Source of the DNA: Streptomyces polyasparticus
GTDB taxonomy: Bacteria > Actinomycetota > Actinomycetes > Streptomycetales > Streptomycetaceae
NCBI RefSeq assembly: GCF_014493765.1
Contig: NZ_JACTVJ010000021.1
Span: 1 to 64,000 of the forward strand
Reading direction: 5' to 3'
Length of the DNA: 64,000 nucleotides
Position numbers and translations under genes: made by a program. Shown here one piece after another: positions 48,859 to 58,392 of the stretch. Under the pieces are notes generated by a model. That model was not told the origin of the DNA and did not search any database. It worked only from the letters and a program-made list of their open reading frames with translations. The number at the start of each line of letters is the position of its first letter. Within the stretch, counting starts at the first letter, position 1.

Positions 48859-49445
48859 AGCCGCTCCTCGACTGGGAGTCCTGGCCGGAGCCGTACCGCA
48901 CCCAGGGCCGACGGACCGCCGACCTGGCCACGGCTGTCTACGCCGGACACGTGCGCGACCAGGGATCTCCCTACCTCGAACACCCTGCACGCGTAGTCGC
49001 CATCCTCCACGAGGAGTTCGGAGTGACCGACCCCCACATCCTCATCCTCGGACTCCTCCACGACGCCTTGGAGGTCTCACCCGAGTCCGAGCCCGCGATC
49101 TCGGCCGGCCTCGGAGCGAACTTCGTCCGGCAACTACGCGCCATGACCCCCGATCACCGTCTCGAGCTACGCCCGAAGCGTCCCGAGGACGCTTGTGTCT
49201 GGCACGAAAAGCTGAACAAGCTCGATGCTTCGGAGATCCTGGTCCGGCTCGCCGACCGCGTCGACAACCTCCGCGATCTGTCGAACTCCCCGTCACTGCA
49301 GCGCCGTTCACGTTTCCTCGACGCGCTGACCGAGACGTACATTCCGCTCTCCGCCCAAGCCCGCGATCTCAGCCCCAGCCACCGCCGTGCCCACCAGTTC
49401 CTCACCGAAGAGCACCAGCGGGTGACGGGAGCCGGGATCATATGA
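48855..49445 (+). CDS. HD-domain hydrolase, RelA/SpoT-hydrolase-like
   Basis: This protein of 196 residues contains YLEHPARVVAIL, then ILGLLHDALEVSP (HD motif) and LVRLADRVDNLRDLSNSP, the pattern of the metal-dependent HD domain in SpoT/MESH1-type pyrophosphohydrolases of about 180-200 residues. It could cleave a nucleotide pyrophosphate intermediate. GTG 48855 overlaps the carbamoyltransferase stop as GTGA; its own stop overlaps the next start as ATGA. Confidence 0.85.
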   Translation: MKPLLDWESWPEPYRTQGRRTADLATAVYAGHVRDQGSPYLEHPARVVAILHEEFGVTDPHILILGLLHDALEVSPESEPAISAGLGANFVRQLRAMTPDHRLELRPKRPEDACVWHEKLNKLDASEILVRLADRVDNLRDLSNSPSLQRRSRFLDALTETYIPLSAQARDLSPSHRRAHQFLTEEHQRVTGAGII

Positions 49446-50434
49446 AGCCCCTCATACACTCCATGGCCCCGTACGGCCGCACCGGTGGCCGTGTCTACCT
49501 GCGCATGATCCACGACGTCACCGCCGACCAGGTCGAGTGGCGAACAGTCCCCGACTACAAGCGCACCTACGGCATCCGCCGAGGTCGCAAGCTCCGCCAT
49601 CTCGCCCGTCTTGCCCCACTCATACGGTCGTTGGCTGACGCGCCGGGCCATTTCCTCTGGGACGACCTGAGCCTCCTGCACTTCACCCCGGAGATGCGCG
49701 CCCGCACGATCTTCGTCCTGCATCACTACGAGCCACTGCAGGCAGACTCCTGGCCCGTCGAACCACTCCTGTGGCGCCGCCTGTTCTCCGTACTGCCGCA
49801 GTGCCGTGCCGTCGTATGCGTAGCCCCGTACTGGGCGGACTTCCTACGCGAACGCGGCGTCGACAACGTTCACGTCATCTACAACGCCTTCGACCTCACC
49901 GAGATCGACCACGTACGAGGCATGGACGCGGCCGAGTGCAAGCAGCAGTTCGGCCTGCCCGAGGACGAGATCACCGTCTACGCGGGCAAGGCCGTCCACT
50001 GGAAAGGCACCGAGACCGTCGCCGACGCACTCCGCGAGGCGCCTGGCATCCGGGTGGTCACCACGGGCAGCAACACCATCGGGTTCTCCGGCCACCATTA
50101 CGACCTGCCGCGCGCCCAGTACCTCCGCCTGCTCCGCGCCTGCGACGTCGGCGTCTTCACGCCCCGTATGCGCGAGGGCTGGAGCCGCTGTGCTGCCGAA
50201 GCTCTCCTCGTCGGAGTGCCTTCCTTGATCCGGCCGGTGGCCGGCCTGACCGACCTTGCGCACCTGACTGCTCAGCCGGCACCGGACCTGGCACAGCTCG
50301 CCGCACAGGTCCGTACTCGAGCTGCTTGCCCGCCCGAGGAGATCAAGACGGCGTACGACGCGCTCGCGCGCTACGACCTGGAGTACTTCGAAGGCGCCTG
50401 GACGAGTCTCCTCGCCCAGGTCACCACCTCATGA
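49442..50434 (+). CDS. Second glycosyltransferase, GT4-type
   Basis: In this protein of 330 residues the C-terminal half contains VYAGKAVHWKGTETVADAL and CDVGVFTPRMREGWSRCAAEALLVGVPSL, with an EX7E-type pair (EGWSRCAAE). The N-terminal half is shorter than usual. It differs clearly from the glycosyltransferase at 41773, so two sugar-transfer steps can be expected. It is the last gene of the plus-strand operon before the opposed gltX gene; the stop is 18 bases from the gltX stop. Confidence 0.8.
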   Translation: MKPLIHSMAPYGRTGGRVYLRMIHDVTADQVEWRTVPDYKRTYGIRRGRKLRHLARLAPLIRSLADAPGHFLWDDLSLLHFTPEMRARTIFVLHHYEPLQADSWPVEPLLWRRLFSVLPQCRAVVCVAPYWADFLRERGVDNVHVIYNAFDLTEIDHVRGMDAAECKQQFGLPEDEITVYAGKAVHWKGTETVADALREAPGIRVVTTGSNTIGFSGHHYDLPRAQYLRLLRACDVGVFTPRMREGWSRCAAEALLVGVPSLIRPVAGLTDLAHLTAQPAPDLAQLAAQVRTRAACPPEEIKTAYDALARYDLEYFEGAWTSLLAQVTTS

Positions 50435-50451
50435 TCTGTTCCGCGCGTGGG

Positions 50452-51864
50452 TCAGCCGACGAGCTTGGTGAGCGCGGCATCGAGCCGGGCCAGCGTCCGC
50501 TCCCGCCCGAGCAGCTCCATCGACTCGAACAGCGGCAGCCCGACCGTCCGACCGGTCACGGCCACACGCACCGGCGCCTGCGCCTTGCCGAGCTTCAGGC
50601 CATTCGCTGCGGCGATCTCCTCAAGCGTCGCCTTCAACGTGTCCGTGTCCCAGGCCGCCGTGGCGTACCGCTCACGTGCACCCTTGAGGATCTCCTCAGC
50701 TCCAGGCTTCATGGCCTTGGCCCACGACGCTTCGTCCTCGGGAGCCTCGTCGAGGAACATCCAATCCACGTACTTCGTGATCTCACTCAGCACGGTCAGT
50801 CGGGTCTGCGCGAGCACGGCGAGCTTCGCGAAGATCTCACCGTCGTACGCCTCCGGCCGCCAGGTCGCGTACGGCTCGCGCAGCCACGGCTGGCACGCCT
50901 CGGCGAACTTCTCCACGGGCAGCGCCCGCAGGTACTCACCGTTGAAGGCGGACAGCTTCTTCACGTCGAAGAACGCCGACGACGTGTTCACGTCCTCGAT
51001 CCGGAACAGCTGCTCAAGTTCGGCGTACGGACGGATCTCGACGTCGTCGCCCGGCCCCCAGCCGAGCAGCATCAGGTAGTTGACCATGGCCTCCGGCAGA
51101 TAGCCCTCGGCCAGGTAGTCCTCGAGCGCGACCTTGTCCCGCCGCTTGGACAGTTTCTGCCGCTTCTCGTTCACGATGACCGGCAGGTGCGCCCACACCG
51201 GCGGGGTCGCACCGAGCGCCTCCCACAGCAGCTGCTGCTTCGGAGTGTTCGACAGGTGCTCCTCACCGCGAATCACCTCGGTGATGCCCTCGTCGAGGTC
51301 ATCCACGACATTGGCGATGAGGAACACCGGCGAGCCGTCGCCCCGGGCGATCACGAAGTCCTCGATGGCGGAGTTCGGGAAGGCAGGCTCCCCGCGCACC
51401 ATGTCCACGACCACGGTCTGGCCCTCGTCCGGCGTACGGAACCTGAGCGCCCTCCCCTCCACGTACTCAAGCCCGCGGTCACGGCAGAACCCGTCGTACC
51501 CGAGCTGCTGCGAACCGGTCCGCTCCTGCACCTGCTCACGGGCACAGTCGCAGTAGTACGCCTTGCCCTGCGCGTACAGCTGCAGGCCGGCCTCACGGTG
51601 ACGGTCGGCATTCTGCGACTGGAAAAACGGCCCCTCGAAGGCGGGGTCGGCCTCGGAGATCCCGATGGACGCGAGCGCGCTGATGATCCCGTCGATCCAC
51701 TCGGGCTTGTTCCGCGCTTGGTCGGTGTCCTCGATCCGCAGCACGAACTTCCCGCCACGCTGTCGCGCGACGGCCCAGTTGTAGAGAGCGGACCGGGCCC
51801 CACCGACGTGGAACATTCCAGTCGGAGACGGGGCGAAACGAACACGAACGGGAGCGGTAGACAT
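50452..51864 (-). CDS. gltX: Glutamyl-tRNA synthetase paralogue in the biosynthetic region
   Basis: This protein of 470 residues has the class I synthetase signatures: [21 protein letters not shown] (HxGH region), [33 protein letters not shown] (KMSKS loop). Domain length fits bacterial GltX. The ATG at 51864 begins [15 protein letters not shown]. It is the only minus-strand gene within the cluster and has its own 287-base leader. It may be a second, drug-tolerant copy, or provide Glu-tRNA for an amino-acid transfer step. Whether the housekeeping gltX lies elsewhere cannot be seen. Confidence 0.92.
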   Translation of the reverse strand: MSTAPVRVRFAPSPTGMFHVGGARSALYNWAVARQRGGKFVLRIEDTDQARNKPEWIDGIISALASIGISEADPAFEGPFFQSQNADRHREAGLQLYAQGKAYYCDCAREQVQERTGSQQLGYDGFCRDRGLEYVEGRALRFRTPDEGQTVVVDMVRGEPAFPNSAIEDFVIARGDGSPVFLIANVVDDLDEGITEVIRGEEHLSNTPKQQLLWEALGATPPVWAHLPVIVNEKRQKLSKRRDKVALEDYLAEGYLPEAMVNYLMLLGWGPGDDVEIRPYAELEQLFRIEDVNTSSAFFDVKKLSAFNGEYLRALPVEKFAEACQPWLREPYATWRPEAYDGEIFAKLAVLAQTRLTVLSEITKYVDWMFLDEAPEDEASWAKAMKPGAEEILKGARERYATAAWDTDTLKATLEEIAAANGLKLGKAQAPVRVAVTGRTVGLPLFESMELLGRERTLARLDAALTKLVG

Positions 51865-52151
51865 GCCTGCAAGGGTACCGATCTCTCGCCGCAGTCCGGG
51901 CCCGTCCGCACCTCGCGCTCCTGCCGCGACACCATCCCGGTGGTGAGCCTGGGTGACCCGAGGCAATCCCCGAATCGGGTACGGAATTCCGCTCGGGTGA
52001 TTCGAACGAGACTCCTGGCCGCTGTCGGCCGCCGAGCAGGGCCATCCCGCCAGGTCATCGAATCTTTGCTCGACGACTGGCCCGTTACGCGCCGCTGATC
52101 AGCAGCGTTGTTGTGGTGCCCGTCCCATCACCGCGAGCTGAGGAGCCATCC

Positions 52152-52595
52152 ATGCATCCCCATAGCAACGTCGTCGGCGTGCATCTCGTGTTCGAGCAGA
52201 CGGGCAAGGTCCTCCTCGGCCTGCGCTCCTCGACCTCGGCGTACGCGCCCGACACGTGGCACCTGCCCGCCGGTCACCTCGAAGACGAGTCGGCGACCAC
52301 CTGCGCCGTACGAGAAGCCCACGAGGAACTCGGCGTGAGCATCGACGAGCAAGATCTCCGCCTTATTCATGTCGTGCACCAAAGGGACTCCGAAAACCAG
52401 GTGCCGCGCGTACAGCTGCTGTTCCAGGTGCTCGACTACGCGGGAACCCCGACGGTCCGCGAACCGGAGCGCTGCACGTCCTGGCGCTGGTGGCCGTACG
52501 GGGCGCTTCCGACCCCCTTGGTCGACTACGCGGCCGTGGCGCTCACCGGGATCGCGGCCGGGCGTACGTACACGCAGATGGGGTGGGCCGCATGA
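52152..52595 (+). CDS. Nudix hydrolase
   Basis: In this protein of 147 residues the Nudix box is GHLEDESATTCAVREAHEELGV: the REAHEELG core and the upstream Glu are present, but the Gly-to-Glu spacing is one residue shorter than the usual GX5E. Nudix enzymes hydrolyse nucleoside diphosphates linked to another moiety. ATG 52152 has GAGGAG six bases upstream. It overlaps the kinase-like gene as ATGA. Confidence 0.85.
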   Translation: MHPHSNVVGVHLVFEQTGKVLLGLRSSTSAYAPDTWHLPAGHLEDESATTCAVREAHEELGVSIDEQDLRLIHVVHQRDSENQVPRVQLLFQVLDYAGTPTVREPERCTSWRWWPYGALPTPLVDYAAVALTGIAAGRTYTQMGWAA

Positions 52596-53476
52596 GCGTG
52601 GGCAAACCTCTGCCGGATCCGATGCACGCCTGGGTGACCAGCCAGATCGGTGAGATCAAGGAGGTACGAGACGCGGCATGGCCACGACTCGCCTCCCAGG
52701 TCTGGGAGATCACAGGCATTGACCGCGAGCGCTACTTCGCCAAGGTCTCTCCGTCGCCGAAGTTCTTCTCCCACGAGACCAGGGCCTACCGCTTCGTCGG
52801 GCCCTCGCTCGGGGCGGAGCACGCACCACGTCTGCTGGGCACCGCTCCGGAACACCTGGCACTGCTCGTGACAGCGATGCCGGGTTCCTCTGTGCCCGCC
52901 CTCGACTTGAACGTCACGGATCGGCAGAGGGTGCATCACCAGGCTGGCGCGCTGCTCCGGATCTTCCACGGTGGTGAGGTCCTCGATCGGGAGGGCAGAG
53001 ACGAGGCGGTCGCCCAGGGGGAGAGGCTGGGGGACCAAGCGGCCAAGCACGTGGAACGTGCCGGTGACCTCCTGAGCGATGTGGACCGAGATCTCGTACG
53101 ACGGGCCATCGCAGAACTCCCTGACATGGCACAGCTCCCCACGGCATACGCGCACGGCGACTATCAGGAACGCAACTGGCTCTGGTCCGGACAACGGCTC
53201 GCGCTGATCGACTTCGAACGTGCACGTCACACCTGGGCGGTGTGGGACCTGGTCCGACTCGCCTGCGGCCCGTGGTTGGGGCACCAAGAACTCCGTACCG
53301 CCTTCTTCGACGGCTACGGCCGCGACCTGACCGCAGCCGAGCGCCACGCAATCGGCTGCCTGGCGGCCTTCGACGCCGCCAGCGCGATCTCCTGGGGCAC
53401 CGTCAACGACCCGGAAGTAGCACAGCGAGGCCGAGCCACCTTGGACCGACTGGCGATGGGGGAACCGCTCGTATGA
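52592..53476 (+). CDS. Aminoglycoside-phosphotransferase-like kinase
   Basis: In this protein of 294 residues AYAHGDYQERNWLW (HGDxxxxN catalytic loop) and LALIDFERARHTWAVWDLVRL (DFE metal motif) identify the APH/choline-kinase fold; a YFAKVSPSPKFFSHETRAYRFV segment is the ATP-lysine region. It may phosphorylate the final product as self-protection or a biosynthetic intermediate. It is coupled by ATGA overlap to the Nudix gene before and the ABC transporter after. Confidence 0.85.
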   Translation: MSVGKPLPDPMHAWVTSQIGEIKEVRDAAWPRLASQVWEITGIDRERYFAKVSPSPKFFSHETRAYRFVGPSLGAEHAPRLLGTAPEHLALLVTAMPGSSVPALDLNVTDRQRVHHQAGALLRIFHGGEVLDREGRDEAVAQGERLGDQAAKHVERAGDLLSDVDRDLVRRAIAELPDMAQLPTAYAHGDYQERNWLWSGQRLALIDFERARHTWAVWDLVRLACGPWLGHQELRTAFFDGYGRDLTAAERHAIGCLAAFDAASAISWGTVNDPEVAQRGRATLDRLAMGEPLV

Positions 53477-55512
53477 CTCAGCAGCCACAGGCAACCGGTA
53501 AGCACACCAAGAACGCCAAGGACTCCGCGGGAGCACAGGAAGTCTCTGAGTCGGAGCAGCTGCTCTTCGGCGGCCCACTCCGATACGACATGGGCTGGAA
53601 CCAACACCACGGCTCCTTCCTGGAGATGAACCTGCGGTCGATGGTCACGCGGATGCCGGGCCTGATCGCCTCCACCATCCGCCTCGCCCACCGCGCCGAC
53701 CCCCGAGCACTGCGCTGGGTGGCCGGCGCGGAACTCGGTACAGGCATCGCGAAAGCCATCGGACTCATCGCCGTCAACCAAGTCCTCGTCCATGTCCTGA
53801 CACCGGGCGATACCGCGGGTCGCCTCACCGCGGCGACGCCAGCGCTTCTCGTGGTGGCCCTGGCAGCCTTGATCAGCGCCCTACTGCGCTCGCTTTCCAC
53901 AGCGGGGACGGGGCGCCTGGAGCCCAAGGTCTTCCGGGTGGCCACCGAGCAGTACCTGGAGCGTGTAGCTCACGTCGAGCTGGAAGCGGTGGAGGACGAG
54001 GAGTTTCACAAGCTTCTCGACTCGGCGCAGTGGGGCGCGGAGTCGGCCCGTCGAATGATCAAGTTCTGCACGTCCGTTGTCACCGCGACGATCTCCCTGA
54101 TCGCTGCGGCCGGCGTCCTCGCCGTACTGCACTGGACTCTCCTACCGCTCTTGGCCGTAATGACGCTCCCCAGCGCCTGGAGCTCGCTCACGATCGCCCG
54201 CCGTCGCTACATCTCCTTCCACACGTGGGTTCAGCACGCGAGGGCCGGTCAGCTCCTTGGCCGCCTGCTGATCGACACAGACGCTGCTCCCGAGGTCCGC
54301 GTCCACAACGTCAGCCCATTCCTCTTGCGGCATTACCGGACGATGGCCGAGACCGGAGAGAAGGAGCAGACCCGGTTGGCGGGCCTCGCCGCGCGTACTG
54401 GCCTTATCGCCTCCGGCTGGTCCGGTCTCACGACCGCCGCGACCTACACCACCCTTGGGCTGCTCCTGTGGAGTGGAGCGATGGACCTGGCGGTAGCCGG
54501 CACGGCGGTCATCGCAATCCGTACAGGCTCCGCGAACCTGGAAGGGCTGGTCGTCCAGCTCAACTACCTCTACGAGGAAAGCCTGTTCGTCGCTGACCTC
54601 AACCGCCTTTGTGACGAAGCGGACCGCCGTCTCATCCCGACAGGTGGTTCCCCGCTCCCGGAGAAGGTCCATTCGATCCGTTTCGACAACGTCACCTTCA
54701 CGTACCCCGGAACGACCGATGGCGTACCGGCCCTCAAGGATGTCGACGTCACCATCCCCACCGGAAAGATCATCGCCCTCGTCGGCAACAACGGAAGCGG
54801 CAAGTCCACACTGGCCAAGCTCCTCTGTGGCCTCTACGCCCCGGACCAGGGCAAGATCCTCTGGAACGACCTCGACGCCGCCGAAGCCGACCGCGCCGAA
54901 CTCTTCGACCGCGTCGCAGTAGTCGCCCAGGACTTCTTCCGCTGGCCCTTCACAGCCCGCATCAACGTAGCCATCGGCCGCCCGGAAGCTCCCTCGGCCG
55001 AGAGCCTCCTCAACACGGCTGCCCAGTACTCCGGCGCGGACGAAACGGTCGCCTCACTCCCACGCGGCTGGGACACCCTGCTGGCCCGCGGCTACAAGGG
55101 AGGCCACCAGATCTCTGGTGGCCAGTGGCAGCGCATCGGCATCGCTCGAGCACGCCACAGGGACGCCCAGATCTTGGTGGTCGACGAGCCGACCAGCGCG
55201 CTCGATGCCGAGGCCGAGCAGCGCGTATTCGACCAGATTCGAAGCCTTGCGGCCGAGGGGCAGACGGTCATCCTGATCACGCACCGTCTGCACAGCGTCC
55301 GGCACGCAGACGAGATCTACGTCCTCGACCACGGCCGTGTCACCGAGCACGGGACGTTCGACGCGCTCATGCGCGCTGACGGTGACGGACCCGGGCAATT
55401 CCGCCGGATGTACAAGGTGCAGTCCGAGCAGTACCACCTTGCGGAAAGCGTCGAGCTGCCCACGCAGGCAGTTGGTCCGCGGGCACCTGTGGCTGACACC
55501 TCAAGTAGTTGA
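53473..55512 (+). CDS. ABC transporter, fused permease and ATPase (exporter type)
   Basis: In this protein of 679 residues five or six membrane segments lie between about residues 75 and 380. The nucleotide-binding domain follows: VGNNGSGKSTLAKLL (Walker A), HQISGGQWQRIGIARA (signature), AQILVVDEPTSALDAEAEQ (Walker B), VILITHRL (H-loop). Type IV ABC exporters work as dimers of such half-transporters. The N-terminal ~40 residues are a hydrophilic extension. As the last gene of the operon it is the probable exporter of the cluster's product. Confidence 0.92.
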   Translation: MTQQPQATGKHTKNAKDSAGAQEVSESEQLLFGGPLRYDMGWNQHHGSFLEMNLRSMVTRMPGLIASTIRLAHRADPRALRWVAGAELGTGIAKAIGLIAVNQVLVHVLTPGDTAGRLTAATPALLVVALAALISALLRSLSTAGTGRLEPKVFRVATEQYLERVAHVELEAVEDEEFHKLLDSAQWGAESARRMIKFCTSVVTATISLIAAAGVLAVLHWTLLPLLAVMTLPSAWSSLTIARRRYISFHTWVQHARAGQLLGRLLIDTDAAPEVRVHNVSPFLLRHYRTMAETGEKEQTRLAGLAARTGLIASGWSGLTTAATYTTLGLLLWSGAMDLAVAGTAVIAIRTGSANLEGLVVQLNYLYEESLFVADLNRLCDEADRRLIPTGGSPLPEKVHSIRFDNVTFTYPGTTDGVPALKDVDVTIPTGKIIALVGNNGSGKSTLAKLLCGLYAPDQGKILWNDLDAAEADRAELFDRVAVVAQDFFRWPFTARINVAIGRPEAPSAESLLNTAAQYSGADETVASLPRGWDTLLARGYKGGHQISGGQWQRIGIARARHRDAQILVVDEPTSALDAEAEQRVFDQIRSLAAEGQTVILITHRLHSVRHADEIYVLDHGRVTEHGTFDALMRADGDGPGQFRRMYKVQSEQYHLAESVELPTQAVGPRAPVADTSSS

Positions 55513-55628
55513 CGTGTAAGCGGCTTTGAGTAGAGCTGGGACCAGGAGGGCTCAGGGATCTCCTGGTCCCAGGAGTCCCACGGACCAATCTCGCACTGCT
55601 GCGCCGATCTCCTTGAAGGTGCCATCTT

Positions 55629-55655
55629 GGCCAACTCGGCCAACTCGGCCAACTC
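55629..55655. repeat. Three tandem GGCCAACTC repeats before the dnd-associated gene
   Basis: GGCCAACTC occurs three times end to end, 45 bases upstream of the methyltransferase start. The unit contains CCAACTC(GG), the same core as the inverted repeat at 41210-41236, suggesting a shared regulator. Confidence 0.7.
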
Positions 55656-55699
55656 GCGTGACTACTCTGCCATTAGTACGCGAGACGCAGCGAGGCTCG

Positions 55700-57136
55700 A
55701 TGCAGCAGACCTGGAACAGTGATCGCCGCCGTACGGCAATTGGCCGCGCTGTCCTGTCCGTTCCCGCTCGCCAGGCGCTCGCCGACAGACAGCTCACCCC
55801 AGACCGCACCGTCCTCGATTACGGCTGCGGCCGTGGCGACGACGTCCGAGCGCTGGAACGGCTTGATTGCACGATCGCCGGCTGGGACCCGTACTACCGA
55901 TCCGACGTCCGTGCGGAGCCCTCATCCGTAGTCCTGCTCACCTACGTGTTGAACGTGATCGAGGATCCTGCAGAGCGTCGAGAGACCTTGAAACGGGCAT
56001 GGGAGCTCGCACAGACCGTCCTGGTCGTGTCCGCCCGATTGACCTGGGAGAAATCCAAGGTCCGCGGTGAGGCGTTTGGCGATGGCCTTCTCACCAGCCG
56101 CCAGACGTTCCAGCACCTCTATGGCGCCAGCGAACTGCGCTCCTACGTGGAAGAAGTGACGGGTGCGCGAGTCGTCTCGGCAGCACCTGGCATCGTCTAC
56201 GCCTTCAAAGACGACACAGCCCGACTGGGTTACCTTGCGCAGCGCATCGTCCCCGATGCTGAGTGGCTCGCATCGGAGGACACCGCATCTGCCATCACCG
56301 CGCTCGTTGACTACGTGGAGCGGCGGGGACGTCCGCCACGGATCGACGAGATGCCCCGCTCGACCGCGGAGCTCCTCGCGCACCTCAAGCCGAACGAACT
56401 CAAGCGGCTTGTCCGTGACTCTGCAGACTCGGACAAGGTAGCCGCAGGCGCCAAGCACACAACGCTAAACACGCTTCTCTACCTCGCGGTGGAGCTCTTC
56501 AACGGTCGTGGCCCGTTCAGCAGCCTTCCGTCGAGCGTGCAACTCGACGTGCGCGCATTCTTCACGTCGTACAAAGAAGCCTGCCAGCGCTCGGATCGAC
56601 TCCTACTGAAGCTCCGTGACGACACCTACATTCGAGGCGCAATGAACGCCTCGGCGATCGGCAAGATGACGCCCACAGCCTTGTACGTGCATCGGCGCGC
56701 CTTGGACCGGATGCCAACAGTCCTGCGGCTCTATGAGCACTGTGCGTCCATCGCCGCTGGCCGGCCGCAGGAATGGACTGTAGCCAAGCTCAAGCATCAG
56801 GGGCGAGCAGTGTCCTGGCTGGACTACCCGGACTTTGACAAGGACCCGCACCCGCGCATCGTCTCCTCGTACATGGTGGATCTCCAGTCGCTGGAGACCT
56901 CGCACATGTCGTACGCGAAATCAGTGAACAGACCACTCCTCCACCGCAAGCACGAATTCCTTGCGCCTGACGACCCAGACGTTCCGCGCTACGTCCGTCT
57001 CACAGACTCTGAACTGCGAGCCGGGCTCTACACGAACCCACACCTGATCGGCACCGAGAACGGGTGGGAGGCGGAGCTCATCAGGTGTGGACGCGAATTG
57101 AGGGGGCATCGTCTCGTCCGGCGCTCCACAGACTGA
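55700..57136 (+). CDS. DNA phosphorothioation-associated putative methyltransferase
   Basis: In this protein of 478 residues the SAM-binding motif I is VLDYGCGRGDDVRAL near residue 40, followed by VVLLTYVLNVIEDPAERRETLKRAWEL. The middle and C-terminal parts (RPPRIDEMPRSTAELLAHLKPNELKRLVR, LYVHRRALDRMPTVLRLYEHCASIA) match, from memory, the conserved dnd-associated methyltransferase family (TIGR04096). It is often found next to dnd genes; its target is not established. ATG 55700 is preferred. It lies convergent to dndA (stops 18 bases apart). Confidence 0.85.
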   Translation: MQQTWNSDRRRTAIGRAVLSVPARQALADRQLTPDRTVLDYGCGRGDDVRALERLDCTIAGWDPYYRSDVRAEPSSVVLLTYVLNVIEDPAERRETLKRAWELAQTVLVVSARLTWEKSKVRGEAFGDGLLTSRQTFQHLYGASELRSYVEEVTGARVVSAAPGIVYAFKDDTARLGYLAQRIVPDAEWLASEDTASAITALVDYVERRGRPPRIDEMPRSTAELLAHLKPNELKRLVRDSADSDKVAAGAKHTTLNTLLYLAVELFNGRGPFSSLPSSVQLDVRAFFTSYKEACQRSDRLLLKLRDDTYIRGAMNASAIGKMTPTALYVHRRALDRMPTVLRLYEHCASIAAGRPQEWTVAKLKHQGRAVSWLDYPDFDKDPHPRIVSSYMVDLQSLETSHMSYAKSVNRPLLHRKHEFLAPDDPDVPRYVRLTDSELRAGLYTNPHLIGTENGWEAELIRCGRELRGHRLVRRSTD

Positions 57137-57154
57137 CCCAGCTGGGGAGAAGGG

Positions 57155-58306
57155 TCAGGCACCGCTGGGCTGCATCCGGACGATCATCGCCGCAAGCTGC
57201 TCGGGATCGAAATCAGCGACTTGGCTGGGGAACCACGAGAAGCGCAGCCCGTTCGTAGCAACTTCCTCCGGTAGGCCCATCGCCGTCAGGACGTGGCTGG
57301 GGGTGTAAGAGGCGCTGGTGCATGCGGACCCGGTTGCCACTGCGACCTGATCCTTCAGCCGCACGATCAGTGCCTCGGCGTTGAGACCGTCGAAGGTCAC
57401 GTTCAAGATGTGCGGCACGGAGTGATCGGCATCTCCGTTGACCTGGAAGCGGGTCTTGCCGAGCGCTGTAAGCATCTGCTCACGCATTGCGAGTGCGTCC
57501 CGCTCCCAGCGGGCTTGCCCTTCGTGGAAGATCTTGGCTGCTTCATAGAGGCCCATGATCAGAGGGACGGCGAGCGTCCCGGGGCGGAGCTTCCGCTCTT
57601 GGCCACCACCGAACATGATCGGCTCCAGCGGGACCTTGTCCCAGCCACGTCGTCGCGTCACCAGCGCCCCGACCCCCTTGGGCGCGCCGATCTTATGTCC
57701 GCTGATGCTGATCAGGTCGATCGGAGCCTGGAGATCCTGCGGAACCTTCGCGTACCCCTGTGCCGCGTCCACGTGCAGGAAGGTGGGCGTCTCCCGCAGC
57801 TTCTCGGCGAGCTCCGCAACGGGCTGGATTACACCCGTCTCGTTGTTCACATGCATCAGGGAGACGAGGAGGGTGTCCGGCCGCAGCTTCTCCAGCACGG
57901 CCTCTGTGGAGATCCGGCCGGAAGGCCCGGGCTCAAGGAAGTCCACCTCGAATCCCTTGCTCTGCAGGTGCAGGAGGGGCTCGATGACTGCTTTGTGTTC
58001 GATCGCGGAGGTGATGATGTGGCGGCGCTGGTGCTTCTCGCCGTAGGGGGCGATTCCGAGTAGAGCGATGTTGTTGGACTCGGTTGCCCCGCTGGTGAAG
58101 ATGACCTCTTCGGTCTTGGCCCCCACGGTGCCCGCCAGGAAGGTTCGCGCCTCCTGCACCGCCTTCTTCGCGCGCGCCCCGTACTCGTGGGTGCGGCTGC
58201 CGGCGTTCCCGAAGTCTTCGGTCATCCAGTGGAGCACCACGTCAGCGACCCGAGGGTCGACGCGCGTCGTTGCTGCGACATCCAGATACGCCACCAAAAC
58301 AGTCAC
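57155..58306 (-). CDS. dndA: Cysteine desulfurase DndA
   Basis: In this protein of 383 residues the PLP-binding lysine is in SISGHKIGAPKG (Lys205), with SGATESNN earlier and the catalytic cysteine in ATGSACTSAS (Cys329). DndA takes sulfur from L-cysteine and delivers it to DndC for phosphorothioate modification of DNA. It is divergent from dndBCDE, the arrangement known in Streptomyces lividans. The control region between them contains a GTGTACGTCAA/TTAACGTACAC operator only 29 bases upstream. Confidence 0.95.
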   Translation of the reverse strand: MTVLVAYLDVAATTRVDPRVADVVLHWMTEDFGNAGSRTHEYGARAKKAVQEARTFLAGTVGAKTEEVIFTSGATESNNIALLGIAPYGEKHQRRHIITSAIEHKAVIEPLLHLQSKGFEVDFLEPGPSGRISTEAVLEKLRPDTLLVSLMHVNNETGVIQPVAELAEKLRETPTFLHVDAAQGYAKVPQDLQAPIDLISISGHKIGAPKGVGALVTRRRGWDKVPLEPIMFGGGQERKLRPGTLAVPLIMGLYEAAKIFHEGQARWERDALAMREQMLTALGKTRFQVNGDADHSVPHILNVTFDGLNAEALIVRLKDQVAVATGSACTSASYTPSHVLTAMGLPEEVATNGLRFSWFPSQVADFDPEQLAAMIVRMQPSGA

Positions 58307-58333
58307 CCAATCCTTAGACGTTCTACTGCGACT

Positions 58334-58359
58334 GTGTACGTCAATCCGTTAACGTACAC
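58334..58359. promoter_or_regulatory. Palindrome GTGTACGTCAA-N4-TTAACGTACAC in the dndA/dndB control region
   Basis: Two 11-base arms match in 10 positions and flank TCCG. Its half-site (TACGTYAA) recurs downstream at 58393, 58486 and 58518. Position in the divergent promoter suggests an operator for coordinated control of dndA and dndBCDE. Confidence 0.7.
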
Positions 58360-58392
58360 GGGTGCCGTGGTAACGCGCAGCAGGCTTCGCGC

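Noticed and set aside
51966-52098. Plus-strand open segment and GATTCGAAC-like sequence near 52003 resembling a tRNA T arm or second att site
   Set aside because: The bases around it do not form a T stem or acceptor, and match to the tRNA-Thr fragment is limited to a few bases; no att duplication can be claimed.
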